NCBI RefSeq assembly: GCF_001591585.1
Contig: NZ_BCVE01000006.1
Coordinates: 186,001-250,000 of the forward strand
DNA: 64,000 bases
Direction of reading: 5' to 3'
Source: Niallia circulans NBRC 13626
GTDB taxonomy: Bacteria; Bacillota; Bacilli; Bacillales; Cytobacillaceae
Shown here: positions 45,914-57,353 of the stretch, one piece after another
Position numbering within the stretch: position 1 is the stretch's first letter
How the letters are laid out: each line of letters opens with the position of its first letter
The notes under the pieces: model-generated
Database searches by the model: none
Seen by the model: only the letters and a program-made list of their open reading frames with translations
What the model was told of the DNA's origin: nothing
Made by a program: the position numbers and the translations under genes

Positions 45914-47728
45914 CTATTTTAACGTTTTTTCTAATAATAGAACTTCCATGCCAATTTGTGCAGCTTTTATATAGTCATTTTGACGTTCTGCTTCTTTAAG
46001 CATTTGTTTTTTTTCCTTTATTTCAAGCAGTTTTTCATAATTAGTGACTTGTTTCATATAATCACTAATTTCTAATTCACTTACCTCTTCATTCACTTCC
46101 ATCATTTCGATCTCGGCTACAATCCGCTGCAAATCTGGATCATCAATAAAATTCATAAATGAACTTGTATCAGTGCCTAGACCCTTTTCATAAAAAGCAA
46201 GGAGATAAGTAAAAATTGCTTGATGTTCATCAATATTAAATGCTCTTCCCTGTAATGAGCTTTGCACTTTGTAGGCAATATCCTCACTTTTAAACATATG
46301 TGCAAGCAGTCTTTTTTCTGCAGTATGATATGCGGGTAATAATCCGGCTGCTCTTTTTTTTACTGTATATTGTTTTACAGGAACAACCGTTTTTTCATCA
46401 ACATATTCATTTGGACTTGATTGTTCCATCTGCATTTCCTGCTGCTTTAATGCCTCTAAAGATAGCGAAAATTCATCCGCCAATTGTCTTAAATAGAGGT
46501 CTTTTTCAACCGCCTTATCCAGTTTAGCAATTTCTCCTATTACTTCTTCTATATAGGCGAGTTTATCTCCTTCATTTTGAAGATTTTTCCCTCTTCGATA
46601 GTACAGCATTTTAAATCCCATAAAAGGAATACTTCCATGAAGAATTTCCTGCTGTAGTTTATCTTCCCCAAATTTGTTCACATAATCATCAGGGTCCATT
46701 CCATCTGGTAACATTACTACTTTAACAACACAATTAGCCTTAGTAAGAAGCTGTCCTGCACGAAAGGCCGCTTCTATCCCTGCTGAATCAGAATCATAAC
46801 AAATCGTTATATTTCGCGCGTTTCTTTTTAGAATTGCGATATGCTCTTCCGTTAAGGACGTACCCATTGTCGCAACACTATTTTCCACTCCCGCTCTATT
46901 AGCAGCTATAACATCTGCAAACCCTTCAAATAAAACAGCTTGTTGTAGCTTCCTTATAATCGGCCTTGCTTTATGAAAATTGTAAAGTGTATTGCTTTTA
47001 TTAAAAATTGGTGTTTCGGGACTGTTAAGATATTTGGGATTATTATCCCCTAATGCACGTCCCGAAAACGCAATTGTGTTACCATTTCGATCACTGATTG
47101 GGAAGATGATCCGATCGCGGAAACGATCATAATATTTTTCATCCCTCTCACTTTTTACAATCAAACCAGCTTTTTCTAGTAGTGAAACATCGAATTTACG
47201 TTTCCCTAAAAACTTCACAGCTAAATCCCAAGAGTTTAATGTATAGCCTATTTGGAACTTTTCAATAATAGGTAATGTAAAGCCCCTATTAGTTAAATAT
47301 TCCAATGCGTGCTGACCATCCTTTGTATTTACGAGCAAATGATGGTAGAATTTAGATAATAATTCATGTGCATCAATCATTTGCTGTAAATCATTGGGGA
47401 TAGCTAGTTTTTTTTCCAATTCATTGATTTCAATTCCTAAATCAATGCTTGCTCTGTCTGCAAGACTTGTAGCTACTTCTACAAAAGAAGTGCCTTCTAA
47501 ATCCATTAGAAAGGTAAATACATTTCCACCTGCATGACAGCCAAAGCAATGGAATATCTGCTTATCTGGCGATACAGTAAAAGAAGGTGTTTTTTCGCCG
47601 TGAAAAGGACAAAGACCGATGAAATTGCGCCCTTGTCTTGTAAGGGATACATGTTCTCCAATGATCTCTACAATATCAGTTGCCTGTTTAATTTCATTAA
47701 GTTTTTCTTCAGGAATGCGCGCCACCAT
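45914..47728 (-). CDS. dnaG: DNA primase DnaG
   Basis: A 604-residue primase that makes RNA primers at the replication fork. The N-terminal zinc-binding domain shows CPFHGEKTPSF and HCFGCHAGG; the TOPRIM catalytic core has VLFEGFADVIA and ICYDSDSAGIEAA; the C-terminal part (from about 450) is the helicase-interaction domain. Length is typical. It is followed by sigA after 40 bases, together the core of the macromolecular synthesis operon. Confidence 0.96.
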   Translation of the reverse strand: MVARIPEEKLNEIKQATDIVEIIGEHVSLTRQGRNFIGLCPFHGEKTPSFTVSPDKQIFHCFGCHAGGNVFTFLMDLEGTSFVEVATSLADRASIDLGIEINELEKKLAIPNDLQQMIDAHELLSKFYHHLLVNTKDGQHALEYLTNRGFTLPIIEKFQIGYTLNSWDLAVKFLGKRKFDVSLLEKAGLIVKSERDEKYYDRFRDRIIFPISDRNGNTIAFSGRALGDNNPKYLNSPETPIFNKSNTLYNFHKARPIIRKLQQAVLFEGFADVIAANRAGVENSVATMGTSLTEEHIAILKRNARNITICYDSDSAGIEAAFRAGQLLTKANCVVKVVMLPDGMDPDDYVNKFGEDKLQQEILHGSIPFMGFKMLYYRRGKNLQNEGDKLAYIEEVIGEIAKLDKAVEKDLYLRQLADEFSLSLEALKQQEMQMEQSSPNEYVDEKTVVPVKQYTVKKRAAGLLPAYHTAEKRLLAHMFKSEDIAYKVQSSLQGRAFNIDEHQAIFTYLLAFYEKGLGTDTSSFMNFIDDPDLQRIVAEIEMMEVNEEVSELEISDYMKQVTNYEKLLEIKEKKQMLKEAERQNDYIKAAQIGMEVLLLEKTLK

Positions 47729-47768
47729 TTTCTAACACATCTCCCTACTTATTGCCTACTTTAATGAA

Positions 47769-48230
47769 TTATTCGACGTGTCCAGTCGAATCTCCTTCAT
47801 TTTTCGACAAAATCCTTATAAAATTTCTTCTAAATTTTTGTCGATCCTCCTCTGTAAATGGTTTAGGCCCTTTTCCATATACCCCTTTTCGCCTTGCTTT
47901 AGCAGATAAATAACGCATATCTAATGCAGTATTTATCGTTTCTTCCTCATAGATTACTCCTCTAGGTGAAAGAACAGTAACTTGCTTTAGCAATAAAGTG
48001 GAGGCCAAGCCAATATCTTGAGTCACGACAATATCCTGTTTCTTGGTAGCATTCATAATAAATAAATCAACAGCTTCTTTATCACTATCCACATATTTCC
48101 ATTTTCGTCCGTCATTCTCCCGCTTCATATGGGCGTAGGAAGCAACGAACTGTAATTCATAATGATAATAAGAAGCTATTTCGACAATATCTTCTTTTAC
48201 AGGACAGGAATCAGCATCAACATAAATCAT
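47769..48230 (-). CDS. yqxD: UPF0178 (YaiI/YqxD) protein, NYN/PIN-like
   Basis: A 153-residue protein opening IYVDADSCPVKEDI and containing VTQDIGLAS and SPRGVIYEEETI, the conserved acidic motifs of UPF0178, which places it in the PIN/NYN nuclease-like fold. The metal-binding acidic residues are present, so ribonuclease activity is possible but unproven. It lies 40 bases upstream of dnaG, as yqxD does in B. subtilis, and may share its promoter. TAGGAAAACAC before ATG is a weak ribosome site. Confidence 0.88.
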   Translation of the reverse strand: MIYVDADSCPVKEDIVEIASYYHYELQFVASYAHMKRENDGRKWKYVDSDKEAVDLFIMNATKKQDIVVTQDIGLASTLLLKQVTVLSPRGVIYEEETINTALDMRYLSAKARRKGVYGKGPKPFTEEDRQKFRRNFIRILSKNEGDSTGHVE

Positions 48231-48606
48231 GTGTTTTCCTAATGTACTATTAATTCTACATCACTCCACATATTCCTTCTTCCTAAATTATTTTTTCACG
48301 AAAGAAGTAATGTCGAAAATTTTTTTATCCCTTCCCTTGACTTCTCACAATAAATAGTTTATTCGTAATAAGCCAAGTCTAAACCTAAAACATGATACTT
48401 TTTTATCACAATTTTTTATTATAGTATAAATCAGCTTGAAATTCCATCTTTTTTTATCTATAATTATTCCTTTTAGATCATACTAGAACAAAAAATAAAA
48501 TATAAGGAACTTTTCTGTTGGATAATAAGTACAAAACAGCCATAATGAAAAACTTGATTCTACTTTGGAGAACCAAGTCTTTACCACTTATTTTTATAAG
48601 AAAAAA
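48231..48606. other. intergenic region between yqfL and yqxD
   Basis: 376 AT-rich bases that should carry the promoter of the yqxD-dnaG-sigA transcript near the left side. I see a terminator for yqfL at 48547-48581 and no gene. No promoter hexamers stand out enough to name. Confidence 0.45.
48547..48581 (-). terminator. intrinsic terminator after yqfL
   Basis: On the minus strand GACTTGGTTCT pairs with AGAATCAAGTT (one mismatch) around a 7-base loop, followed by TTTTTC. Confidence 0.65.
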
Positions 48607-49437
48607 CTAATTATCTGCATTATACTTAGAGCGATAATATAAATTGTGTATAATATTTGCTGTTTCTTCCACTGCTTTATTCGTAACATCGATAACCGGG
48701 CAGCCGATGCGATTTACGATATCATCAAAATAGGTTAATTCTTCTTTTATTCTTTCAATTTGCGCATAGCTTGCTTGATCACTTAAACCCAGAGAAATAA
48801 GGCGCTCTTTTCTAATATTGTTTAATTTCGTCGGGCTTATTTTTAAGCCAAAGCATTTACTTGCTGGAACTTGAAAAAGTTCTTTTGGCGGATCAACCTC
48901 TGGCACGATTGGAACATTTGCCACTTTCACTCTTTTATGTGCCAAAAATTGCGATAAAGGTGTTTTGGATGTTCGTGATACACCAATTAAGATAATATCT
49001 GCCTTTTCTAACCCTCTTGGATCCCTGCCATCATCATATTTCACAGCAAATTCTATTGCTTCTACTTTTTTAAAATAATCTTCATCAAGTTTGCGGACAA
49101 GCCCTGGTTCATATAAAGGCGTCTTTCCCCATAAAACTTGGAATTGATCGATAATCGGACCAATTATATCACAGGCGTATACGCCTTCTTGGCGAGCCAA
49201 TTCACTCATATAATTGCGAACTTCTGGTTTAACAAGCGTATAAGCAATCATCCCATGTTCCATTTTAGCTTGCATAACTACTTCATGTATATTCGATTTA
49301 TCTTCCACAAACGGGAATCTTTTAATTAATACATTTACGTTATGTCCAGAAAATTGGCTAATTGCTGCTTTTGTTACTAGTTCAGCTGTTTCACCAACTG
49401 AATCAGATACAACATAGATAATTTGTCTTTCAGTCAT
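48607..49437 (-). CDS. yqfL: pyruvate, phosphate dikinase regulatory protein (YqfL/PSRP family)
   Basis: A 276-residue bifunctional serine/threonine kinase-phosphorylase of the DUF299 family. It starts [14 protein letters not shown] and has the nucleotide loop [15 protein letters not shown]. Family members switch PPDK or PEP synthetase on and off; in B. subtilis YqfL is linked to CcpN and control of gluconeogenic flux. ATG 49437 has GGAGG 6 nt upstream and overlaps the ccpN stop by eight bases, so ccpN and yqfL form one coupled unit. Confidence 0.92.
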   Translation of the reverse strand: MTERQIIYVVSDSVGETAELVTKAAISQFSGHNVNVLIKRFPFVEDKSNIHEVVMQAKMEHGMIAYTLVKPEVRNYMSELARQEGVYACDIIGPIIDQFQVLWGKTPLYEPGLVRKLDEDYFKKVEAIEFAVKYDDGRDPRGLEKADIILIGVSRTSKTPLSQFLAHKRVKVANVPIVPEVDPPKELFQVPASKCFGLKISPTKLNNIRKERLISLGLSDQASYAQIERIKEELTYFDDIVNRIGCPVIDVTNKAVEETANIIHNLYYRSKYNADN

Positions 49438-50074
49438 TATGTTCCTCCACAATTCCTTTACGATTGTTAGACAAGTCTACAAACGCCCTAGTAATATTTG
49501 TTTTCGAAACTCTTCCTATTACAAGAAGACCATTTTCATTTTTTTCTACAACTGGAAGTGCATCTATTTCGTGATCCATTAACTTGCAGCCAACATCTAC
49601 TAAAATCTCTTCTTTAAAACAATATGTGACATTCGGCATTCTTGTCATAATAATCGCGACAGGCAAAGAGTTTAACTCTTGTTTACCAATGCTTGCTCGT
49701 AATAGATCTTTGCGGGAAACAACTCCAGTTAATGTGGAAGCTTCATCAATAACAAATATAGTTCCAACATCTTCTGTGAACATAATGACAATGGCATCAT
49801 AGACAGAGGAATTCTCGTGAACAACTACTGGATGTGAATAATAATCTTTCACAAGGATATTACGGATATTATCAATTACTAGCCGCTCTGAGTTCTTGCC
49901 TGTATAGAAGTAGCCTACACGTGGTCTTGCATCTAAAAATCCAGCCATTGTTAATATCGCTAAATCTGGTCGAAGTGTAGCTCTTGTTAAGTTTAATTTA
50001 TCCGCAATATGCTCGCCCGTTATCGGCCCATTTTCTTTTACAATTTCAATAATTTTTTCTTGACGTTTATTCAG
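49430..50074 (-). CDS. ccpN: CcpN transcriptional repressor of gluconeogenesis, non-canonical start
   Basis: About 214 residues: an N-terminal winged helix ([20 protein letters not shown] then [15 protein letters not shown]) and two CBS domains ([14 protein letters not shown]..., [16 protein letters not shown]...). CcpN represses gapB and pckA on glycolytic carbon. The first ATG (49948, [12 protein letters not shown]) lies after the DNA-binding helix, so the gene must start earlier. Upstream in frame the only options before a TAG at 50084-50086 are ATC 50080 and CTG 50074; AGGA lies 7 nt before the CTG and AAGGTGG 10 nt before the ATC. The start given is therefore a best guess. Overlaps yqfL by eight bases. 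Confidence 0.82.
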   Translation of the reverse strand: MNKRQEKIIEIVKENGPITGEHIADKLNLTRATLRPDLAILTMAGFLDARPRVGYFYTGKNSERLVIDNIRNILVKDYYSHPVVVHENSSVYDAIVIMFTEDVGTIFVIDEASTLTGVVSRKDLLRASIGKQELNSLPVAIIMTRMPNVTYCFKEEILVDVGCKLMDHEIDALPVVEKNENGLLVIGRVSKTNITRAFVDLSNNRKGIVEEHND

Positions 50075-50238
50075 TTCGATTTCCTATTCACCACCTTCAT
50101 TTAGGTAACGATATCTACTAACTATTATATACGAAATAGCCAGAATCAAAAGAAAAAGAATCTAAAGATAACTCTTTTGCTACAACCATATTTAACATTC
50201 AAGTACATATTCATTATGCCTAATCATAACAAAAGGAA

Positions 50239-50266
50239 ACTAGGTAGGGGAATCCCCTGCCTAGCT
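50239..50266 (-). terminator. intrinsic terminator after glyS
   Basis: Strong stem CTAGGTAGGGG / CCCCTGCCTAG (one mismatch) with an AAT loop; on the minus strand it is followed by TTTCCTTTTG. It lies 22 bases past the glyS stop. Confidence 0.8.
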
Positions 50267-50287
50267 TTTTGTTAAACTATCTAGTTA

Positions 50288-52354
50288 CTACTTCACAATT
50301 ATTTCATTTACACTTGCGAAACCTTTAATATATGCAGCAATTTCCACCATTAGATTTAGGCGATTTTCTTTAATCTTCTCATTATCAGCCATTACCATGG
50401 TGTGGTCAAAATATGCAGAGATTGCTTCTTGTAAAGAGAACAATAACTCAAAATACTCTTTTTCTTCCACTTTGGTATTAATTTTTTCTTTAACCGCTGT
50501 AAAACGATTATATAGATCACTTTCATATTCATTTTCAAACAAGCTAGAATCAACCGCTGAAACGGTTACTGCCTTATTAGAAATATTGATAATTCGACTT
50601 AATGCTTCTATCCCTTCCTTGAAATTAGCATCATCTTTGTGAAGTTCAAGAACTTTTGCCTTTCTTAAAACACTTGCAGCCCCACCAATTTTTTCTGCCA
50701 ACACTGCATCAATCATATCATAGCGGATGCCCTGTTCTTGTAAAATATATTTCACACGTAATTTGAAGAATGACAGCACTGAATCAACTAATTCTTGCCC
50801 GGAAACTTTTGACACATTCTCTATAGCCTGTATCGCCAGTTCAACCAATTGCTCAATTGGAATATTCCAGTTTTTATCTATTAGGGTCTGAACAATTCCA
50901 GTTGCCTGTCTTCTTAATGCGTAAGGATCTTGTGAACCAGTTGGTACTAATCCAATACTAAAGAACGAAACAATTGTATCCAGTTTCTCTGCTAGCGCAA
51001 GTACTGCCCCCACATTACTTGTTGCTGTTTCGTCATCTGCATGACGCGGCATATAATGCTCATTAATAGCGTTCGCTACTGATGCCTTTTCTCCCTTTTG
51101 AATAGCATATCGTTCTCCCATTAATCCTTGCAGCTCGGGGAATTCATAAACCATATTTGTTACAAGGTCAAACTTAGCAATTTGCGCAGCTCTGTCGACA
51201 TCTTGTTTTTCTTCAGAAGTTAACTGTAATTCGTCGGCTAACTTAGAAGCAAGTAAGCGAACACGAGCTACTTTTTCTGCTAAAGTACCAATTTCTTCAT
51301 GATATACGATTGCTTCTAGTTTTTTTAGAAGATCGTCTATCGCTAACTTTTGATCTTCTTTGTAGAAGAAGGCTGCATCAGCAAGTCTAGCTCTTAATAC
51401 TTTCTCATTTCCCCTTGCAACTTTGTCAAGATGTTGATGGTCCCCGTTCCGAACAGTTACAAAATAAGGCAACAACTTTCCTTCCTTAGACTTAACTGGG
51501 AAATAGCGTTGATGTTCTTTCATGCTTGTAATTAATACTTCGGTTGGTAACTCTAAATATGACTCATCAAAAGTACCATACAAAGCAGTTGGGTATTCAA
51601 CTAAATTAGTAACTTCCTCTAATAAATCTTCATCAATTGGAATAATCCAATTGTTTTCTTCTTCTAATTTTTTTATTTGCGAAACGATAGCTTCTTTTCG
51701 TTCTGCTGCATTAACCATCACATATTGAGCCAACATTTTCTTCTCATAATCAGAAGGGTTTTGAAAGACGATTTCCCCACCTAAAAAACGATGACCACGT
51801 GACTGATTAGACGTTTCTACATTAGTAATAGAGAATGGAATAATTTCTTCTCCAAATAAGGCAATAAGCCATTTAATTGGACGAATATATCGTAATTCAT
51901 TATTGGCCCAACGCATATTTTTCGGGAATGTTAAGCTTAGAATTAACTCTTTTAATTCTGATAATAATTCACTTGTCTGTTTCCCTTTAATAAATTTTTT
52001 TACATGAGCGTATTCCACACCATTTATCTCTTTAAAATAGATGTCTTCTACTGTTAAGCCTTGCCCTCTTGTGAATCCCGCAGCTGCTTTAGACCATTCA
52101 CCAGCTTCGTTTAATGCAATACGTTTAGCAGGGCCTTTTGCTTCTTCTTCCATATCTTGCTGCGATTCATCTAAATCAGTAACAAGAAGGGCCAATCTGC
52201 GCGGGGAAGAAAAAGCCTGAACAGAAGCATAACCCAATTGTTTCTCCGCAAGCCAAGCCTCCATTTTCTCTTTTAATGATTGGATACTAGCAGAGATAAA
52301 ACGAGCTGGCATTTCTTCTAAACCAATTTCCAATAATAAGTCTCTTTTATTCAT
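50288..52354 (-). CDS. glyS: glycyl-tRNA synthetase beta subunit
   Basis: A 688-residue beta subunit of the alpha2-beta2 glycyl-tRNA synthetase. It opens [14 protein letters not shown], and contains [23 protein letters not shown] and an HD-like region with the anticodon-binding C-terminus. It recognises tRNA-Gly while GlyQ activates glycine. It overlaps glyQ by eight bases and lies under the same T-box leader. AAGGAGGGAAAAAGTC precedes the ATG. Confidence 0.96.
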   Translation of the reverse strand: MNKRDLLLEIGLEEMPARFISASIQSLKEKMEAWLAEKQLGYASVQAFSSPRRLALLVTDLDESQQDMEEEAKGPAKRIALNEAGEWSKAAAGFTRGQGLTVEDIYFKEINGVEYAHVKKFIKGKQTSELLSELKELILSLTFPKNMRWANNELRYIRPIKWLIALFGEEIIPFSITNVETSNQSRGHRFLGGEIVFQNPSDYEKKMLAQYVMVNAAERKEAIVSQIKKLEEENNWIIPIDEDLLEEVTNLVEYPTALYGTFDESYLELPTEVLITSMKEHQRYFPVKSKEGKLLPYFVTVRNGDHQHLDKVARGNEKVLRARLADAAFFYKEDQKLAIDDLLKKLEAIVYHEEIGTLAEKVARVRLLASKLADELQLTSEEKQDVDRAAQIAKFDLVTNMVYEFPELQGLMGERYAIQKGEKASVANAINEHYMPRHADDETATSNVGAVLALAEKLDTIVSFFSIGLVPTGSQDPYALRRQATGIVQTLIDKNWNIPIEQLVELAIQAIENVSKVSGQELVDSVLSFFKLRVKYILQEQGIRYDMIDAVLAEKIGGAASVLRKAKVLELHKDDANFKEGIEALSRIINISNKAVTVSAVDSSLFENEYESDLYNRFTAVKEKINTKVEEKEYFELLFSLQEAISAYFDHTMVMADNEKIKENRLNLMVEIAAYIKGFASVNEIIVK

Positions 52355-53237
52355 GACTTTTTCCCTCCTTACTTTTTAAAATTGGGAATCCTAATTTTTC
52401 TCTTTCTTCGTAGAAAGTTTTTGCCACTTTACGTGCTAAATTTCTGCATCTTCCAATATATCCAGTTCTTTCTGTAACAGAAATAGCCCCTTTAGCATCC
52501 AATAGGTTGAAAACGTGAGAGCATTTTAATACATAGTCATAGGCAGGGTGTACTAGCCCTTCGTCCATTTGTCTATGCGCCTCTTTTTCATAGATAGAGA
52601 ATAGGTTAAACAGCATATCGGTATCAGACGTTTCAAATGTATATTTACTATGTTCAAATTCTGGTTGATAAAAAATATCTTTGATTGTGAACCCATCTGT
52701 CCACTCTAAATCAAAAACATTTTCTTTATCTTGAATATAGGAAGCCAATCGCTCAATTCCATATGTTATTTCAACCGATACTGGCTTACATTCAATACCG
52801 CCAACTTGTTGAAAATACGTAAATTGAGTAATTTCCATTCCATCAAGCCATACTTCCCATCCAAGACCTGCGCAGCCTAGAGAAGGATTTTCCCAGTTAT
52901 CCTCTACAAAGCGAATATCATGCTCTAACGGATTAATCCCTAGTGCTCTTAGAGAATCTAAATATAATTCTTGAATATTGTCAGGAGAAGGCTTCATGAT
53001 TACTTGAAATTGATGATGCTGATATAAACGGTTTGGATTTTCTCCATATCTTCCATCTGCCGGTCTTCTAGATGGCTCTACATAAGCCACATTCCACGGC
53101 TCAGGACCAATCGCTCTTAAAAAAGTATAAGGACTCATCGTCCCCGCACCTTTTTCTACATCATATGCCTGCATTAGGATACAACCATAGTCAGACCAAT
53201 GTTTTTGCAATGTTAAAATCATGTTTTGAATATTCAT
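52347..53237 (-). CDS. glyQ: glycyl-tRNA synthetase alpha subunit
   Basis: A 296-residue class II catalytic subunit: [61 protein letters not shown] and [13 protein letters not shown] carry the ATP and glycine pocket. First gene of glyQS, expressed from the promoter at 53537-53565 and controlled by the T-box leader. CGGAGGTGTAGG lies upstream of the ATG. Confidence 0.97.
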   Translation of the reverse strand: MNIQNMILTLQKHWSDYGCILMQAYDVEKGAGTMSPYTFLRAIGPEPWNVAYVEPSRRPADGRYGENPNRLYQHHQFQVIMKPSPDNIQELYLDSLRALGINPLEHDIRFVEDNWENPSLGCAGLGWEVWLDGMEITQFTYFQQVGGIECKPVSVEITYGIERLASYIQDKENVFDLEWTDGFTIKDIFYQPEFEHSKYTFETSDTDMLFNLFSIYEKEAHRQMDEGLVHPAYDYVLKCSHVFNLLDAKGAISVTERTGYIGRCRNLARKVAKTFYEEREKLGFPILKSKEGKSHE

Positions 53238-53312
53238 TGCTTTCCTACACCTCCGAATTTATAAAACGTATATTCAGCATAGATTTATGTAGAGTATGTA
53301 CTCGTAAGGAAC

Positions 53313-53530
53313 ACAAAAAACTCTCGTCCCTATGCCAAATATTTCTTGACATAGGGACGAGAGTTAACCCGCGGTTCCACCCTATTTGCTGTAAGATACA
53401 GCCACTTTCAAACGCAGTTGCTCCAAGAACGCCTTCCTTAACGCTCATGAACTTGGCTTCCACTATCCCAAGCTCGCTTTTCATGAGGTGAATTAAGTAC
53501 TACTTTCTTTTCAATGCAACACTCTTATTT
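53313..53530 (-). promoter_or_regulatory. T-box riboswitch leader of glyQS
   Basis: The leader RNA holds the invariant T-box core AGGGTGGAACCGCGGG (53383-53368) that pairs with the acceptor end of uncharged tRNA-Gly. It is followed by a 16-bp terminator stem (AACTCTCGTCCCTATG / CATAGGGACGAGAGTT, 53365-53319) and a T-run. Upstream Stem I sequences run to about 53530. Uncharged tRNA-Gly should favour the antiterminator and turn on glyQS. I did not fix the specifier codon with certainty. Confidence 0.93.
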
Positions 53531-53536
53531 ACATGA

Positions 53537-53565
53537 ATAATAACGAAAAAAATATTAGTTGTCAA
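53537..53565 (-). promoter_or_regulatory. sigma-A promoter of glyQS
   Basis: Reading toward glyQ: TTGACA (53565-53560), a 17-base spacer, TATTAT (53542-53537). This near-consensus promoter places the RNA start near 53530, just before the T-box leader. Confidence 0.85.
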
Positions 53566-53615
53566 CCTTGCTTTGATTTATTCTCGAAGAAGATTCACTC
53601 TTCATTCAATTACTT

Positions 53616-54377
53616 TTATGTAAAGGAATCCCCTAAGTTTTTCATTGATTGAATAAATTTTTTAGATTTCAAATACAACCCAGAATACTCTTCATAATAA
53701 GCATCAATAATCATACTTAGCTCTTTCTTAGTTGAATCTTTGACAGAGATACTACCTAGACGGGAAATATCCATATAATAAAAAATCCGAAGCAGCTTTA
53801 CTGTAGCCTGCGAGATTTTATAATGATACGGGTCCTTGTCCAAGCATTGATGACAGATTAATCCACCTTCTCGGATAGAAAAAGAAAAATGCCCCTCTGT
53901 CGCTCCGCAAAAAACACAGCGATCTAGTATTGGATATAATCCTAAGCTGTTTAACATTTTTAGTTCATAGATATTTACTAATATTTCCGGATCGTATTCT
54001 TCATTCATGTAATTTAACGTTTGATATAATAATTCAAAATGAAAAGGATTTGGCTTTTTTTCATCCGTACATTTATCTGTAAGCTCTACTATATAGCTAG
54101 CGTATGCAGTAAGAAAAATATCTTCTTTCAATGAACGCATACTCGATATAATATCCCCTTGCTGTAAAAGCCCTAATCCACTACTTCGCTGGACGAGAAA
54201 ATATCCATAGACAAAAGGCTGGGTTACAGCAGAAAGCCTGCTGTTTGGCTTTTTTGCACCTCTAGCCATTACCCCAACCTTTCCCCATTCTCTTGTATAC
54301 AACGTTACTATTTTATTGGATTCACCGTAATCGATGGATCTAATTACAATCCCTTCACACTTTTCGAGCATCACCAT
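53616..54377 (-). CDS. recO: DNA repair protein RecO
   Basis: A 253-residue recombination mediator with an N-terminal OB-fold ([27 protein letters not shown], then [13 protein letters not shown]) and a C-terminal helical region with the zinc cysteines CVFCG and CHQC. It helps load RecA on SSB-coated single strands with RecR. AGGGGATGGTGA precedes ATG 54377. It lies between yqzL-era and glyQ, the standard order in bacilli. Confidence 0.94.
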   Translation of the reverse strand: MVMLEKCEGIVIRSIDYGESNKIVTLYTREWGKVGVMARGAKKPNSRLSAVTQPFVYGYFLVQRSSGLGLLQQGDIISSMRSLKEDIFLTAYASYIVELTDKCTDEKKPNPFHFELLYQTLNYMNEEYDPEILVNIYELKMLNSLGLYPILDRCVFCGATEGHFSFSIREGGLICHQCLDKDPYHYKISQATVKLLRIFYYMDISRLGSISVKDSTKKELSMIIDAYYEEYSGLYLKSKKFIQSMKNLGDSFT

Positions 54378-54405
54378 TCACCATCCCCTACTATAAGGAC
54401 AGTAA

Positions 54406-54549
54406 CTATGAAATGGGATAATCAAGTTCCGCTAGTTCCTCTTCTTGCATTCCTGGTATTTCATGATTATGCTTTTCTAATTCTTTAAAGAGTAGATAAG
54501 TATCAATGTTACCTGTTTGGGAAAAAACTTTCCAGGTAAAGTCTAACAT
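54406..54549 (-). CDS. yqzL: YqzL family small protein
   Basis: A 47-residue protein, MLDFTWKVFSQTGNIDTYLL then an acidic tail, matching the short YqzL family found between era and recO in bacilli. AAAGGTGGGG precedes the ATG. It ends 28 bases before recO starts and is probably co-transcribed with it. Function unknown. Confidence 0.8.
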   Translation of the reverse strand: MLDFTWKVFSQTGNIDTYLLFKELEKHNHEIPGMQEEELAELDYPIS

Positions 54550-54776
54550 GTAAAACCCCACCTTTCGATTTTTAACTAGCTGTTTACAACCTTAATCTTA
54601 TCATAGCCTGTCTTTATAAAATCATGAGACGAAAATATTGCTAATTGATTGCATGTATAATTTTCAAATAACCGAATGCCTTCTAGTTTAATCCGTTTTC
54701 CTATTGCTGCAATAAAGGGAACAACAGGATTCCATTTTTTCTTATGGCAGCCTTTAAAGCTGTTCCGTTCTAATTA

Positions 54777-56430
<1,654 letters not shown>

Positions 56431-56478
56431 AAAAATTAAATCTTCAACAAATAACTATTTGTTGAAGATTTAATTTTT
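56431..56478 (-). terminator. intrinsic terminator after dgkA
   Basis: Perfect 21-bp inverted repeat (AAATCTTCAACAAA / TTTGTTGAAGATTT core) with a 6-base loop and T-runs on both sides, 20 bases past the dgkA stop codon. Confidence 0.85.
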
Positions 56479-56497
56479 ATCAGATAGCTTTTATTCT

Positions 56498-56893
56498 CTA
56501 ACCTATTATAGCGCTCCAGATTTTCGGGATAAAGATGATTCCGCCAATCACAATCGAAAGAATTGCTGCGACAAAAACAGCACCAGCAGCTATGTCCTTT
56601 GCCTCTTTTGCCAATGGATGATATTCACTAGTAACAAGATCCACCACACGTTCTATTGCCGTATTTATCAGTTCTAGGCTAATTACTAATCCAATACAAA
56701 AAGCAATTAACATCCATTCCTGTTTAGACAAATCATTTAAAAGGCCCAATACAATAACAAGAATGGTAATAACCAAATGAATTTTTACATTTCTTTCTTG
56801 TTTAATAGCAGTTAGTATTCCCAATATCGCTAAACGGAAGGAGGATAATTGACTGTTCTTTCGAATTCTTTTATCTTTGTAATCCGAACTCAT
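56498..56893 (-). CDS. dgkA: undecaprenol/diacylglycerol kinase (DgkA family)
   Basis: A 131-residue membrane kinase with a basic N-terminal helix, three membrane segments and the catalytic signature [13 protein letters not shown] followed by AKDIAAGAV. In Gram-positive bacteria this family phosphorylates undecaprenol for cell-wall lipid recycling. It overlaps ybeY by 23 bases, so both are coupled. Confidence 0.93.
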   Translation of the reverse strand: MSSDYKDKRIRKNSQLSSFRLAILGILTAIKQERNVKIHLVITILVIVLGLLNDLSKQEWMLIAFCIGLVISLELINTAIERVVDLVTSEYHPLAKEAKDIAAGAVFVAAILSIVIGGIIFIPKIWSAIIG

Positions 56894-57341
56894 CTAAAAT
56901 ATCCTTTTGAAGAGTAAACATCACTTTTTCATCTTCTTCTGTCATATGGTCATATCCTAGTAAGTGCAAAAAGCCATGAACAGATAAAAATCCAAGTTCT
57001 CTCATATAAGAATGACCATAATCATTAGCCTGTTCCTCCGCTTTATCGATAGAAATGACAATATCTCCTAACATTCTAGGAAGTCCCTCTCCAACCAATT
57101 CCAATTCGCCTTCTCCTAATTCCTCCAGCGCAAAAGAAATAACATCTGTCGGTTGATCCTTTTCTCTATATTCTTTATTTATTTGTTTAATTTGTTCATT
57201 ATGAACGAAGGTAATGGAAAGCTCAATTTCTCCTTGGAGATTTAGTTTACCGGCCGCAAATTGTAAAAGTTTCTCGATTTTCGCAATCTCACTTTCCTTC
57301 ACTTTTTCTGTTTCATCAATAAAATCAATTTCTAAATTCAT
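56871..57341 (-). CDS. ybeY: endoribonuclease / rRNA maturation factor YbeY
   Basis: A 156-residue metal-dependent RNase with the diagnostic zinc motif [11 protein letters not shown], preceded by [13 protein letters not shown]. It works in 16S rRNA 3'-end processing and ribosome quality control. It lies 12 bases after pgpH and overlaps dgkA. Confidence 0.96.
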   Translation of the reverse strand: MNLEIDFIDETEKVKESEIAKIEKLLQFAAGKLNLQGEIELSITFVHNEQIKQINKEYREKDQPTDVISFALEELGEGELELVGEGLPRMLGDIVISIDKAEEQANDYGHSYMRELGFLSVHGFLHLLGYDHMTEEDEKVMFTLQKDILDEFGLQR

Positions 57342-57353
57342 ATTCGACTTCCT

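Noticed and set aside
53072-53491. 139-codon plus-strand frame over the T-box and glyQ start
   Set aside because: It runs across a structured leader RNA and an essential gene on the other strand.
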